From positions 1 through 39,070 of the forward strand of contig CAIOZU010000057.1 in assembly GCA_903862885.1 (NCBI GenBank): DNA of 39,070 nt, given 5' to 3'. This stretch comes from an uncultured Pseudomonadota bacterium (GTDB lineage: Bacteria > Pseudomonadota > Gammaproteobacteria > Steroidobacterales > Steroidobacteraceae). The translations under genes and the position numbers were made by a program. Positions 39,070 to 39,070 of this stretch are shown piece after piece. A model generated the notes under the pieces. That model saw nothing but the letters and a program-made list of their open reading frames with translations, did not search any database and was not told where the DNA came from. How positions within the stretch are numbered: position 1 is the stretch's first letter; every line of letters starts with the position of its first letter.

Positions 39070-39070
39070 G

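Overview
The window is a stretch of chromosomal housekeeping DNA from a GC-rich gammaproteobacterium, probably outside Enterobacterales. The evidence is the spc/alpha ribosomal operon order, encoded proteins that align closely from memory with E. coli and Pseudomonas counterparts, and gene neighbourhoods resembling Pseudomonas: uvrA/MFS/ssb divergent, maf-rng-yhdP-nit-tldD, and yjgA-pmbA. I saw no rRNA, tRNA, CRISPR array, insertion sequence or prophage gene. The genus cannot be set from this sequence alone.

Layout. 1-3580: end of secY, then rpmJ, rpsM, rpsK, rpsD, rpoA and rplQ, closed by a strong intrinsic terminator. 3638-5381: pepQ on the minus strand, then a 47-residue lipoprotein gene followed by two tandem hairpins. 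5405-10117: uvrA on the minus strand, divergent from a YajR-like MFS transporter and ssb. 10255-15421: miaB-phoH-ybeY-corC-lnt, an overlapping chain for tRNA modification, rRNA maturation and lipoprotein acylation. 15449-25178: an aromatic/aspartate aminotransferase, then leuS-lptE-(HExxH protein)-(PCuAC chaperone)-(S10 carboxypeptidase)-holA-nadD-rsfS-rlmH. 25304-33660: maf-rng-yhdP-nit-tldD. 33657-39069: purK, purE and yjgA on the minus strand, pmbA on plus, purC on minus, and djlA on plus.

How the genes work together. Most encode translation and ribosome biogenesis (S13, S11, S4, L17, L36, LeuRS, MiaB, YbeY, RsfS, RlmH, RNase G, YjgA). A second theme is the envelope (Lnt, LptE, YhdP, CorC, the small lipoprotein). 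A third is purine synthesis (PurE, PurK, PurC). TldD and PmbA, the two halves of one protease, are separated by the purine genes and yjgA. Many junctions overlap by 4 bp (ATGA or GTGA), which implies translational coupling.

Most notable points: leuS is broken by an apparent 1-nt deletion near 16918, although all sequence on both sides is conserved. A three-gene block, including an unassigned HExxH protein, interrupts the usual lptE-holA junction. RsfS carries a histone-H1-like N-terminal tail. The small lipoprotein has an elaborate 3' hairpin region. I found no convincing new multi-gene defence or mobile system.
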